From positions 248,001 through 312,000 of the forward strand of contig JAWQEG010000360.1 in the NCBI GenBank assembly GCA_033782935.1: DNA of 64,000 nt, read 5' to 3'. Source of the DNA: Petrolisthes cinctipes (lineage: Eukaryota > Arthropoda > Malacostraca > Decapoda > Porcellanidae). This document shows, in pieces, positions 35,129 to 50,400 of the stretch (the first letter of the stretch is position 1; each line of letters begins with the position of its first letter). Below the pieces are notes generated by a model. That model ran no database searches. It saw only the letters and a list, made by a program, of their open reading frames with translations, and was not told where the DNA came from. A program made the translations under genes and the position numbers.

Positions 35129-38100
35129 TAGGCATGTACAGATTGCTTCTGGGACCCCAAAATATTGAATTTTCGGGTGTTTTGAGCCTGAATTTGAGAT
35201 ATAAACGGGTACAGAAAATACATGCTCATATTGACTTTGGGCATCTAAAATATCGATTTTCAGCATGTTTTGGGCCTGTATTTTGAAAATACTCTAACAC
35301 TGAGTAGGCATGTACAGATTGCTTCTGGGACCCCAAAATATTGAATTTTCGGGTGTTTTGAGCCTGAATTTGAGATATAAACGGGTACTGAAGATGCATG
35401 CACATATCGACTTTTGTGCACCTAAAAGATCGATTTTCAGTATGTTTTGAGCATGTATTTTGAAAATACTCTAACACGGAGTAGGCATGTACAGATCGCT
35501 TCTGGGACCCCTAAATATCGAATTTTCGGGTGTTTTGGGACTGAATTTGAGATATCGACTTTTTGGCACCTAAAAGATCGATTTTTAGCATGTTTTTAGC
35601 CTATATTTTGAAAATATTCTAGCACTGAGTAGGCATGTACAGATTGCTTCTGGGACCCCAAAATATTGAATTTTCGGTTGTTTTGAGCCTGAATTTGAGA
35701 TATAAACGGGTACAGAAGATACATGCACATATTGACTTTGGGCACCAAAAATATCGATTTTCAGCATGTTTTGGGCCTGAATTTTGAAAATACTCTAACA
35801 CGGAGTAGGCATGTACAGATCGCTTCTGGGACCCGAAAATATCGAATTTTCGGGTGTTTTGAGCCTGAATTTGAGATATAAACGGGTGCTGAAGATGCAT
35901 CCACATATCGACTTTTGTGCACCTAAAAGATCGATTTTCAGCATGTTTTGGGCCTGAATTTTGAAAATACTCTAACACGGAGTAGGCATGTACAGATCGC
36001 TTCTGGGACCCCAAAATATCGAATTTTCGGGTGTTTAGGGCCAGAATTTGAGATATAAACGGGTACAGAAGATGCATGCACATATCGACTTTTGGGCACC
36101 TAAAAGATCGATTTTCAGTATGTTTTTGGCCTGTATTTTGAAAATACTCTAACACGGAGTAGACATGTACAGATACCTTCTGGGACCTCTAAATATCGAA
36201 TTTTCGGGTGTTTTGGGACTGAATTTGATATATCGATTTTTTGGCACCTAAAATGTCGATTTTTAGCATGTTTTTAGCCTATATTTTGAAAATATTCTAG
36301 CACTGTGTAGGCATGTACAGATTGCTTCTGGGACCCCAAAATATTGAATTTTCGGGTGTTTTGAGCCTGAATTTGAGATATAAACGGGTACAGAAGATAC
36401 ATGCACATATTGACTTTGGGCATCTAAAATATCGATTTTCAGCATGTTTTGGGCCTGTAATTTGAAAATACTCTAACACTGAGTAGGCATGTACAGATTG
36501 CTTCTGGGACCCCAAAATATTGAATTTTCGGGTGTTTTGAGCCTGAATTTGAGATATAAACGGGTACTGAAGATGCATGCACATATCGACTTTTGTGCAC
36601 CTAACAGATCGATTTTCAGTATGTTTTGAGCATGTATTTTGAAAATACTCTAACACGGATTAGGCATGTACAGATCGCTTCTGGGACCCCTAAATATCGA
36701 ATTTTCGGGTGTTTTTGGACTGAATTTGAGATATCGACTTTTTGGCACCTAAAAGATCGATTTTTTGTATGTTTTTAGCCTATATTTTGAAAATATTCTA
36801 GCACTGAGTAGGCATGTACAGATTGCTTCTGGGACCCCAAAATATTGAATTTTCGGGTGTTTTGAGCCTGAATTTGAGATATAAACGGGTACAGAAGATA
36901 CATGCACATATTGACTTTGGGCACCAAAAATATCGATTTTCAACATGTTTTAGGCCTGAATTTTGAAATTACTCTAACACGGAGTAGGCATGTACAGATC
37001 GCTTCTGGGACCCCAAAATATCGAATTTTCGGGTGTTTAGGGCCAGAATTTGAGATATAAACGGGTACAGAAGATGCATGCACATATCGACTTTTGGGCA
37101 CCTAAAAGATCGATTTTCAGTATGTTTTTGGCCTGTATTTTGAAAATACTCTAACACGGAGTAGGCATGTACAGATACCTTCTGGGACCTATAAATATCG
37201 AATTTTCGGGTGTTTTGGGACTGAATTTGAGATATCGATTTTTTGGCACCTAAAATGTCGATTTTTAGCATGTTTTTAGCCTATATTTTGAAAATATTCT
37301 AGCACTGTGTAGGCATGTACAGATTGCTTCTGGGACCCCAAAATATTGAATTTTCGGGTGTTTTGAGCCTGAATTTGAGATATAAACGGGTACAGAAGAT
37401 ACATGCACATATTGAATTTGGGCACCAAAAATATCGATTTTCAGCATGTTTTGGGCCTGAATTTTGAAAATACTCTAACACGGAGTAGGCATGTACAGAT
37501 CGCTTCTGGGACCCCAAAATATCGAATTTTCGGGTGTTTAGGGCCAGAATTTGAGATATAAACGGGTACAGAAGATGCATGCACATATCGACTTTTGGGC
37601 ACCTAAAAGATCGATTTTCAGTATGTTTTTGGCCTGTATTTTGAAAATACTCTAACACGGAGTAGGCATGTACAGATACCTTCTGGGACCTCTAAATATC
37701 GAATTTTCGGGTGTTATGGGACTGAATTTGAGATATAGATTTTTTGGCACCTATAATATCGATTTTTAGCATGTTTTTAGCCTATATTTTGAAAATATTC
37801 TAGCACTGTGTAGGCATGTACAGATTGCTTCTGGGACCCCAAAATATTGATTTTTCGGGTGTTTTGAGCCTGAATTTGAGATATAAACGGGTACAGAAGA
37901 TACATGCACATATTGACTTTGGGCACCAAAAATATCGATTTTCAGCATGTTTTGGGCCTGTATTTTGAAAATACTCTAACACTGAGTAGGCATGTACAGA
38001 TCGCTTCTGGGACCCCAAAATATCGAATTTTCGGGTGTTTAGGGCCAGAATTTGAGATATAAACGGGTACAGAAGATGCATGCACATATTGACTTTGGGC

Positions 38101-38487
38101 ACCAAAAATATCGATTTTCAGCATGTTTTGGGCCTGAATTTTGAAAATACTCTAACACAGAGTAGGCATGTACAGATCGCTTCTATGACCCCAAAATATC
38201 GAATTTTCGGGTGTTTAGGGCCAGAATTTGAGATATAAACGGGTACAGAAGATGAATGCACATATCGACTTTTGGGCACCTAAAAGATCGATTTTCAGTA
38301 TGTTTTTGGCCTGTATTTTGAAAATACTCTAACACGGAGTAGGCATGTACAGATACCTTCTGGGTCCTCTAAATATCGAATTTTCGGGTGTTTTGGGACT
38401 GAATTTGAGATATCGATTTTTTGGAACCTAAAATGTCGATTTTTAGCATGTTTTTAGCCTATATTTTGAAAATATTCTAGCACTGAG
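35129..38487 (+). repeat. 3359-bp block, copy 2 (HOR map, segment 5b)
   Basis: Units start at 35079, 35580, 36258, 36759, 37260, 37761 and 38438. The right edge of copy 1 and of copy 2 share 'tctgggtcctctaaat' and 'tttggaacctaaaatgt', absent at the left edge of copy 1 (near 31640-31705). This places the junction shortly after 35128, between the A head and the 'agaaaatacatgctcat' tail. After about 38540 the sequence departs ('tttgagactgaatttg', 'gaatttgggcacc'). Confidence 0.87.
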
Positions 38488-41400
38488 TAGGCATGTACAG
38501 ATTGCTTCTGGGACCCCAAAATATTGAATTTTCGGGTGTTTTGAGACTGAATTTGAGATATAAACGGGTACAGAAGATACATGCACATATTGAATTTGGG
38601 CACCAAAAATATCGATTTTCAGCATGTTTTGTTCCTGAATTTTGAAAATACTCTAACACGGAGTAGGCATGTACAGATCGCTTCTGGGACCCCAAAATAT
38701 CGAATTTTCGGGTGTTTAGGGCCAGAATTTGAGATATAAACGGGTACAGAAGATGCATGCACATATCGACTTTTGGGCACCTAAAAGATCGATTTTCAGT
38801 ATGTTTTTGGCCTGTATTTTGAAAATACTCTAACACGGAGTAGGCATGTACAGATACCTTCTGGGACCTCTAAATATCGAATTTTCGGGAGTTATGGGAC
38901 TGAATTTGAGATATAGATTTTTTGGCACCTATAATATCGATTTTTAGCATGTTTTTAGCCTATATTTTGAAAATATTCTAGCACTGTGTAGGCATGTACA
39001 GATTGCTTCTGGGACCCCAAAATATTGATTTTTCGGGTGTTTTGAGCCTGAATTTGAGATATAAACGGGTACAGAAGATACATGCACATATTGACTTTGG
39101 GCACCAAAAATATCGATTTTCAGCATGTTTTGGGCCTGTATTTTGAAAATACTCTAACACTGAGTAGGCATGTACAGATTGCTTCTGGGACCCCAATATA
39201 TTGAATTTTCGGGTGTTTTGAGCCTGAATTTGAGATACAAACGGGTACTGAAGATGCATGCACATATTGACTTTTGTGCACCTAAAAGATCGATTTCAGT
39301 ATGTTTTGAGCATGTATTTTGAAAATACTCTAACACGGAGTAGGCATGTACAGATCGCCTCTGGGACCCCTAAATATCGAATTTTCGGGTGTTTTGGGAC
39401 TGAATTTGAGATATCGACTTTTTGGCACCTAAAAGATCGATTTTTAGCATGTTTTTAGCCTATATTTTGAAAATATTCTAGCACTGAGTAGGCATGTACA
39501 GATTGCTTATGGGACCCCAAAATATTGAATTTTCGGGTGTTTTGAGCCTGAATTTGAGATATAAACGGGTACAGAAGATACATGCACATATTGACTTTGG
39601 GCACCAAAAATATCGATTTTCAGCATGTTTTTGGCCTGAATTTTGAAAATACTCTAACACGGAGTAGGCATGTACAGATCGCTTCTGGGACCCCAAAATA
39701 TCGAATTTTCGGGTGTTTAGGGCCAGAATTTGAGATATAAACGGGTACAGAAGATGCATGCACATATCGACTTTTGGGCACCTAAAAGATCGATTTTCAG
39801 TATGTTTTTGGCCTGTATTTTGAAAATACTCTAACAAGAATTAGGCATGTACAGATACCTTCTGGGACCTCTAAATATCGAATTTTCGGGTGTTTTGGGA
39901 CTGAATTTGAGATATCAATTTTTTGGCACCTAAAATGTCGATTTTTAGCATGTTTTTAGCCTATATTTTGAAAATATTCTAGCACTGTGTAGGCATGTAC
40001 AGATTGCTTCTGGGACCCCAAAATATTGAATTTTCGGGTGTTTTGAGCCTGAATTTGAGATATAAACGGGTACAGAAGATACATGCACATATTGACTTTG
40101 GGCATCTAAAATATCGTTTTTCAGCATGTTTTGGGCCTGTATTTTGAAAATACTCTAACACTGTACAGATTGCTTCTGGGACCCCAAAATATTGAATTTT
40201 TGGGTGTTTTGAGCCTGAATTTGAGATATAAACGGGTACTGAAAATGCATGCACATATCGACTTTTGTGCACCTAAAAGATCGATTTTCAGTATGTTTTG
40301 AGCATGTATTTTGAAAATACTCTAACACGGAGTAGGCATGTACAGATCGCTTCTGGGGCCCCTTAATATCGAATTTTCGGGTGTTTTGGGACTGAATTTG
40401 AGATATCGACGTTTTGGCACCTAAAAGATCGATTTTTAGCATGTTTTTAGCCTATATTTTGAAAATATTCTAGCACTGAGTAGGCATGTACAGATTGCTT
40501 CCGGGACCCCAAAATATTGAATTTTCGGGTGTTTTGAGCCTGAATTTGAGATATAAACGGGTACAGAAGATACATGCACATATTGACTTTGGGCATCTAA
40601 AATATCGATTTTCAGCATGTTTTGGGCCTGAATTTTGAAAATACTCTAACACGGAGTAGGCATGTACAGATCGCTTCTGGGACCCCAAAATATCGAATTT
40701 TCGGGTGTTTAGGGCCAGAATTTGAGATATAAACGGGTACAGAAGATGCATGCACATATCGACTTTTGGGCACCTAAAAGATCGATTTTCAGTATGTTTT
40801 TGGCCTGTATTTTGAAAATACTCTAACACGGAGTAGGCATGTACAGATACCTTCTGGGACCTCTAAATATCGAATTTTCGGGTGTTTTGGGACTGAATTT
40901 GAGATATCGATTTTTTGGCACCTAAAATTTCGATTTTTAGCATGTTTTTAGCCTATATTTTGAAAATATTCTAGCACTGAGTAGGCATGTACAGATTGCT
41001 TCTGGGACCCCAAAATATTGAATTTTCGGGTGTTTTGAGCCTGAATTTGAGATATAAACGGGTACAGAAGATACATGCACATATTGAATTTGGGCACCAA
41101 AAATATCGATTTTCAGCATGTTTTGGGCCTGAATTTTGAAAATACTCTAACACGGTGTAGGCATGTACAGATCGCTTCTGGGACCCCAAAATATCGAATT
41201 TTCGGGTGTTTAGGGCCAGAATTTGAGATATAAACGGGTACAGAAGATGCATGCACATATTGACTTTTGGGCACCTAAAAGATCGATTTTCAGTATGTTT
41301 TTGGCCTGTATTTTGAAAATACTCTAACATGGAGTAGGCATGTACAGATACCTTCTGGGACCTCTAAATATCGAATTTTCGGGTGTTATGGGACTGAATT

Positions 41401-44400
41401 TGAGATATAGATTTTTTGGCACCTATAATATCGATTTTTAGCATGTTTTTAGCCTATATTTTGAAAATATTCTAGCACTGTGTAGGCATGTACAGATTGC
41501 TTCTGGGACCCCAAAATATTGAATTTTCAGGTGTTTTGAGCCTGAATTTGATATATAAATGGGTACAGAAGATACATGCACATATTGACTTTGGGCATCT
41601 AAAATATCGATTTTCAGCATGTTTTGGGCCTGTATTTTGAAAATACTCTAACACTGAGTAGGCATGTACAGATTGCTTCTGGGACCCCAAAATATTGAAT
41701 TTTCGGGTGTTTTGAGCCTGAATTTGAGATATAAACGGGTACTGAAGATGCATGCACATATCGACTTTTGTGCACCTAAAAGATCGATTTTCAGTATGTT
41801 TTGAGCATGTATTTTGAAAATACTCTAACACGGAGTAGGCATGTACAGATCGCTTCTGGGACCCCTAAATATCGAATTTTCGGGTGTTTTGGGACTGAAT
41901 TTGAGATATCGACTTTTTGGCACCTAAAAGATCGATTTTCAGCATGTTTTTAGCCTATATTTTGAAAATATTCTAGCACTGAGTAGGCATGTACAGATTG
42001 CTTCTGGGACCCCAAAATATTGAATTTTCGGGTGTTTTGAGCCTGAATTTGAGATATAAACGGGTACAGAAGATACATGCACATATTGACTTTGGGCACC
42101 AAAAATATCGATTTTCAGCATGTTTTGGGCCTGTATTTTGAAAATACTTTAACACTGAGTAGGCATGTACAGATTGCTTCTGGGACCCCAATATATTGAT
42201 TTTTCGGGTGTTTTGAGCCTGAATTTGAGATATAAACGGGTACTGAAGATGCATGCACATATTGACTTTTGTGCACCTAAAAGATCGATTTTCAGTATGT
42301 TTTGAGCATGTATTTTGAAAATACTCTAACACGGAGTAGGCATGTACAGATTGCTTCTGGGACCCCTAAATATCGAATTTTTGGGTGTTTTGGGACTGAA
42401 TTTGAGATATCGACTTTTTGGCACCTAAAAGATCGATTTTTAGCATGTTTTTAGCCTATATTTTGAAAATATTCTAGCACTGACTAGGCATGTACAGATT
42501 GCTTTTGGGACCCCAAAATATTGATTTTTCGGGTGTTTTGAGCCTGAATTTGAGATATAAACGGGTACAGAAGATACATGCACATATTGACTTTGGGCAC
42601 CAAAAATATCGATTTTCAGCATGTTTTGGGCCTGAATTTTGAAAATACTCTAACACGGAGTAGGCATGTACAGATCGCTTCTGGGACCCCAAAATATCGA
42701 ATTTTCGGGTGTTTAGGGCCAGAATTTGAGATATAAACGGGTACAGAAGATGCATGCACATATCGACTTTTGGGCACCTAAAAGATCGATTTTCAGTATG
42801 TTTTTGGCCTGTATTTTGAAAATACTCTAACAAGAATTAGGCATGTACAGATACCTTCTGGGACCTCTAATTATCGATATTTCGGGTGTTTTGGGACTGA
42901 ATTTGATATATCGATTTTTTGGCACCTAAAATGTCGATTTTTAGCATGTTTTTAGCCTATATTTTGAAAATATTCTAGCACTGTGTAGGCATGTACAGAT
43001 TGCTTCTGGGACCCAAAAATATTGAATTTTCGGGTGTTTTGAGCCTGAATTTGAGATATAAGCGGGTACAGAAAATACATGCACATATTGACTTTGGGCA
43101 TCTAAAATATCGATTTTCAGCATGTTTTGGGCCTATATTTTGAAAATACTCTAACACTGTACAGATTGCTTCTGGGACCCCAAAATATTGAATTTTCGGG
43201 TGTTTTGAGCCTGAATTTGAGATATAAACGGGTACTGAAGATGCATGCACATATCGACTTTTGTGCACCTAAAAGATCGATTTTCAGTATGTTTTGAGCA
43301 TGGATTTTGAAAATACTCTAACACGGAGTAGGCATGTACAGATCGCTTCTGGGGCCCCTAAATATCGAATTTTCTGGTGTTTTGGGACAGAATTTGAGAT
43401 ATCGACTTTTTGGCACCTAAAATATCGATTTTTAGCATGTTTTTAGCCTATATTTTGAAAATATTCTAGCACTGAGTAGGCATGTACAGATTGCTTCTGG
43501 GACCCCAAAATATTGAATTTTCGGGTGTTTTGAGCCTGAATTTGAGATATAAACGGGTACAGAAGATACATGCACATATTGACTTTGGGCACCAAAAATA
43601 TCGATTTTCAGCATATTTTGGGCCTGAATTTTGAAAATACTCTAACACGGAGTCGGCATGTACAGATTGCTTCTGGGACCCCAAAATATCGAATTTTCGG
43701 GTGTTTAGGGCCAGAATTTGAGATATAAACGGGTACAGAAGATACATGCACATATCGACTTTTGTGCACCTAAAAGATCGATTTTCAGTATGTTTTGAGC
43801 ATGTATTTTGAAAATACTCTAACACGGAGTAGGCATGTACAGATCGCCTCTGGGACCCCTAAATATCGAATTTTCGGGTGTTTTGGGACTGAATTTGAGA
43901 TATCGACTTTTTGGCAACTAAAAGATCGATTTTTAGCATGTTTTTAGCCTATATTTTGAAAATATTCTAGCACTGAGTAGGCATGTACAGATTGCTTCTG
44001 GGACCCCAAAATATTGAATTTTCGGGTGTTTTGAGCCTGAATTTGAGATATAAACGGGTACAGAAGATACATGCACATAATGACTTTGGGCACCAAAAAT
44101 ATCGATTTTCAGCATGTTTTGGGCCTGAATTTTGAAAATACTCTAACACGGAGTAGGCATGTACAGATCGCTTCTGGGACCCCAAAATATCGAATTTTCG
44201 GGTGTTTAGGGCCAGAATTTGAGATATAAACGGGTACAGAAGATGCATGCACATATCGACTTTTGGGCACCTAAAAGATCGATTTTCAGTATGTTTTTGG
44301 CCTGTATTTTGAAAATACTCTAACAAGAATTAGGCATGTACAGATACCTTCTGGGACCTCTAATTATCGAATTTTCGGGTGTTTTGGGACTGAATTTGAT

Positions 44401-47400
44401 ATATCGATTTTTTGGCACCTAAAATGTCGATTTTTAGCATGTTTTTAGCCTATATTTTGAAAATATTCTAGCACTGTGTAGGCATGTACAGATTGCTTCT
44501 GGGACCCCAAAATATTGAATTTTCGGGTGTTTTGAGCCTGAATTTGAGATATAAACGGGTACAGAAGATACATGCACATATTGACTTTGGGCATCTAAAA
44601 TATCGATTTTCAGCATGTTTTGGGCCTGTATTTTGAAAATACTCTAACACTGTACAGATTGCTTCTGGGACCCCAAAATATTGAATTTTCGGGTGTTTTG
44701 AGCCTGAATTTGAGATATAAACGGGTACTGAAGATGCATGCACATATCGACTTTTGTGCACCTAAAAGATCGATTTTCATTATGTTTTGAGCATGGATTT
44801 TGAAAATACTCTAACACGGAGTAGGCATGTACAGATCGCTTCTGGGGCCCCTAAATATCGAATTTTTTGTTGTTTTGGGACTGAATTTGAGATATCGACT
44901 TTTTGGCACCTAAAAGATCGATTTTTAGCATGTTTTTAGCCTATATTTTGAAAATATTCTAGCACTGAGTAGGCATGTACAGATTGCTTCTGGGACCCCA
45001 AAATATTGAATTTTCGGGTGTTTTGAGCCTGAATTTGAGATATAAACGGGTACAGAAGATACATGCACATATTGACTTTGGGCACCAAAAATATCGATTT
45101 TCAGCATATTTTGGGCCTGAATTTTGAAAATACTCTAACACGGAGTAGGCATGTACAGATCGCTTCTGGGACCCCAAAATATCGAATTTTCGGGTGTTTA
45201 GGGCCAGAATTTGAGATATAAACGGGTACAGAAGATGCATGCACATATCGACTTTTGGGCACCTGAAAGATCGATTTTCAGTTTGTTTTTGGCCTGTATT
45301 TTGAAAATACTCTAACACGGAGTAGGCATGTACAGATACCTTCTGGGACCTCTAAATATCGAATTTTCGGGTGTTTTGGGACTGAATTTGAGATATCGAT
45401 TTATTGGCACCTAAAATGTCGATTTTTAGCATGTTTTTAGCCTATATTTTGAAAATATTCTAGCACTGTACAGATTGCTTCTGGGACCCCAAAATATTGA
45501 ATTTTCGGGTGTTTTGAGCCTGAATTTGAGATATAAACGGGTACAGAAGATACATGCACATATTGACTTTGGGCATCTAAAATATCGATTTTCAGCATGT
45601 TTTGGGCCTGTATTTTGAAAATACTCTAACACTGTACAGATTGCTTCTGGGACCCCAAAATATTGAATTTTCGGGTGTTTTGAGCCTGAATTTGAGATAT
45701 AAACGGGTACTGAAGATGCATGCACATATCGACTTTTGTGCACCTAAAAGATCGATTTTCATTATGTTTTGAGCATGGATTTTGAAAATACTCTAACACG
45801 GAGTAGGCATGTACAGATCGCTTCTGGGGCCCCTAAATATCGAATTTTTTGGTGTTTTGGGACTGAATTTGAGATATCGACTTTTTGGCACCTAAAAGAT
45901 CGATTTTTAGCATGTTTTTAGCCTATATTTTGAAAATATTCTAGCACTGAGTAGGCATGTACAGATTGCTTCTGGGACCCCAAAATATTGAATTTTCGGG
46001 TGTTTTGAGCCTGAATTTGAGATATAAACGGGTACAGAAGATACATGCACATATTGACTTTGGGCACCAAAAATATCGATTTTCAGCATATTTTGGGCCT
46101 GAATTTTGAAAATACTCTAACACGGAGTAGGCATGTACAGATCGCTTCTGGGACCCCAAAATATCGAATTTTCGGGTGTTTAGGGCCAGAATTTGAGATA
46201 TAAACGGGTACAGAAGATGCATGCACATATCGACTTTTGGGCACCTGAAAGATCGATTTTCAGTATGTTTTTGGCCTGTATTTTGAAAATACTCTAACAC
46301 GGAGTAGGCATGTACAGATACCTTCTGGGACCTCTAAATATCGAATTTTCGGGTGTTTTGGGACTGAATTTGAGATATCGATTTATTGGCACCTAAAATG
46401 TCGATTTTTAGCATGTTTTTAGCCAATATTTTGAAAATATTCTAGCACTGTACAGATTGCTTCTGGGACCCCAAAATATTGAATTTTCGGGTGTTTTGAG
46501 CCTGAATTTGAGATATAAACGGGTACAGAAGATACATGCACATATTGACTTTGGGCACCAAAAATATCGATTTTCAGCATGTTTTGGGCCTGAATTTTGA
46601 AAATACTCTAACACGGAGTAGGCATGTACAGATCGCTTCTGGGACCCCAAAATATCGAATTTTCGGGTGTTTAGGGCCAGAATTTGAGATATAAACGGGT
46701 ACAGAAGATGCATGCACATATCGACTTTTGGGCACCTAAAAGATCGATTTTCAGTATGTTTTTGGCCTGTATTTTGAAAATACTCTAACACGGAGTAGGC
46801 ATGTACAGATACCTTCTGGGACCTCTAAATATCGAATTTTCGGGTGTTATGGGACTGAATTTGAGATATAGATTTTTTGGCACCTATAACATCGATTATT
46901 AGCATGTTTTTAGCCTATATTTTGAAAATATTCTAGCACTGTGTAGGCATGTACAGATTGCGTCTGGGACCCCAAAATATTGAATTTTCGGGTGTTTTGA
47001 GCCTGAATTTGATATATAAACGGGTACAGAAGATACATGCACATATTGACTTTGGGCATCTAAAATATCGATTTTCAGCATGTTTTGGGCCTGTATTTTG
47101 AAAATACTCTAACACTGAGTAGGCATGTACAGATTGCTTCTGGGACCCCAAAATATCGAATTTTCGGGTGTTTTGAGCCTGAATTTGAGATATAAACGGG
47201 TACTGAAGATGCATGCACATATCGACTTTTGTGCACCTAAAAGATCGATTTTCAGTATGTTTTGAGCATGTATTTTGAAAATACTCTAACACGTAGTAGG
47301 CATGTACAGATCGCTTCTGGGACCCCTAAATATTGAATTTTCGGGTGTTTTGGGACTGAATTTGAGATATCGACTTTTTGGCACCTAAAAGATCGATTTT

Positions 47401-50400
47401 TAGCATGTTTTTAGCCTATATTTAGAAAATATTCTAGCACTGAGTAGGCATGTACAGATTGCTTCTGGGACCCCAAAATATTGAATTTTCGGGTGTTTTG
47501 AGCCTGAATTTGAGATATAAACGGGTACAGAAGATACATGCACATATTGACTTTGGGCACCAAAAATATCGATTTTCAGCATGTTTTGGGCCTGTATTTT
47601 GAAAATACTCTAACACTGAGAAGGCATGTACAGATTGCTTCTGGGACCCCAATATATTGAATTTTCGGGTGTTTTGAGCCTGAATTTGAGATATAAACGG
47701 GTACTGAAGATGCATGCATATATTGACTTTTGTGCACCTAAAAGATCGATTTTCAGTATGTTTTGAGCATGTATTTTGAAAATACTCTAACACGGAGTAG
47801 GCATGTACAGATCGCCTCTGGGACCCCTAAATATCGAATTTTCGGGTGTTTTGGGACTGAATTTGAGATATCGACTTTTTGGCACCTAAAAGATCGATTT
47901 TTAGCATGTTTTTAGCCTATATTTTGAAAATATTCTAGAACTGAGTAGGCATGTACAGATTGCTTCTGGGACCCCAAAATATTGAATTTTCGGGTGTTTT
48001 GAGCCTGAATTTGAGATATAAACGGGTACAGAAGATACATGCACATATTGACTTTGGGCACCAAAAATATCGATTTTCAGCATATTTTGGGCCTGAATTT
48101 TGAAAATACTCTAACACGGAGTAGGCATGTACAGATCGCTTCTGGGACCCCAAAATATCGAATTTTCGGGTGTTTAGGGCCAGAATTTGAGATATAAACG
48201 GGTACAGAAGATGCATGCACATATCGACTTTTGGGCACCTGAAAGATCGATTTTCAGTTTGTTTTTGGCCTGTATTTTGAAAATACTCTAACACGGAGTA
48301 GGCATGTACAGATACCTTCTGGGACCTTTAAATATCGAATTTTCGGGTGTTTTGGGACTGAATTTGAGATATCGATTTATTGGCACCTAAAATGTCGATT
48401 TTTAACATGTTTTTAGCCTATATTTTGAAAATATTCTAGCACTGTACAGATTGCTTCTGGGACCCCAAAATATTGATTTTTCGGGTGTTTTGAGCCTGAA
48501 TTTGATATATAAACGGGTACAGAAGATACATGCACATATTGACTTTGGGCATCTAAAATATCGATTTTCAGCATGTTTTGGGCCTGTAATTTGAAAATAC
48601 TCTAACACTGAGTAGGCATGTACAGATTGCTTCTGGGACCCCAAAATATTGAATTTTCGGGTGTTTTGAGCCTGAATTTGAGATATAAACGGGTACTGAA
48701 GATGCATGCACATATCGACTTTTGTGCACCTAAAAGAGCGATTTTCAGTATGTTTTGAGCATGTATTTTGAAAATACTCTAACACGGAGTAGGCATGTAC
48801 AGATCGCTTCTGGGACCACTAAATATCGAATTTTCGGGTGTTTTGGGACTGAATTTGAGATATCGACTTTTTGGCACCTAAAAGATCGATTTTTAGCATG
48901 TTTTTAGCCTATATTTTGAAAATATTCTAGAACTGAGTAGGCATGTACAGATTGCTTCTGGGACCCCAAAATATTGAATTTTCGGGTGTTTTGAGCCTGA
49001 ATTTGAGATATAAACGGGTACAGAAGATACATGCACATATTGACTTTGGGCACCAAAAATATCGATTTTCAGCATATTTTGGGCCTGAATTTTGAAAATA
49101 CTCTAACACGGAGTAGGCATGTACAGATCGCTTCTGGGACCCCAAAATATCGAATTTTCGGGTGTTTAGGGCCAGAATTTGAGATATAAACGGGTACAGA
49201 AGATGCATGCACATATCGACTTTTGGGCACCTGAAAGATCGATTTTCAGTTTGTTTTTGGCCTGTATTTTGAAAATACTCTAACACGGAGTAGGCATGTA
49301 CAGATACCTTCTGGGACCTTTAAATATCGAATTTTCGGGTGTTTTGGGACTGAATTTGAGATATCGATTTATTGGCACCTAAAATGTCGATTTTTAGCAT
49401 GTTTTTAGCCTATATTTTGAAAATATTCTAGCACTGTACAGATTGCTTCTGGGACCCCAAAATATTGATTTTTCGGGTGTTTTGAGCCTGAATTTGATAT
49501 ATAAACGGGAACAGAAGATACATGCACATATTGACTTTGGGCATCTAAAATATCGATTTTCAGCATGTTTTGGGCCTGTATTTTGAAAATACTCTAACAC
49601 TGAGTAGGTATGTACAGATTGCTTCTGGGACCCCAAAATATTGAATTTTCGGGTGTTTTGAGCCTGAATTTGAGATATAAACGGGTACTGAAGATGCATG
49701 CACATATCGACTTTTGTGCACCTAAAAGATCGATTTTCAGTATGTTTTGAGCATGTATTTTGAAAATACTCTAACACGGAGTAGGCATGTACAGATCGCT
49801 TCTGGGACCACTAAATATCGAATTTTCGGGTGTTTTGGGACTGAATTTGAGATATCGACTTTTTGGCACCTAAAAGATCGATTTTTAGCATGTTTTTAGC
49901 CTATATTTTGAATATATTCTAGCACTGAGTAGGCATGTACAGATTGCTTCTGGGACCCCAAAATATTGAATTTTCGGGTGTTTTGAGCCTGAATTTGAGA
50001 TATAAACGGGTACAGAAGATACATGCACATATTGACTATGGGCATCTAAAATATCGATTTTCAGCATGTTTTGGGCTTGTATTTTGAAAATACTCTAACA
50101 CTGAGTAGGCATGTACAGATTGCTTCTGGGACCCCAATGTATTGAATTTTCGGGTGTTTTGAGCCTGAATTTGAGATATAAACGGGTACAGAAGATGCAT
50201 GCACATATTGACTTTTGTGCACCTAAAAGATCGATTTTCAGTATGTTTTGAGCATGTATTTTGAAAATACTCTAACACGGAGTAGGCATCTACAGATCGC
50301 TTCTGGGACCCCTAAATATCGAATTTTCGGGTGTTTTGGGACTGAATTTGAGATATCGACTTTTTGGCACCTAAAAGATCGATTTTTAGCATGTTTTTAG

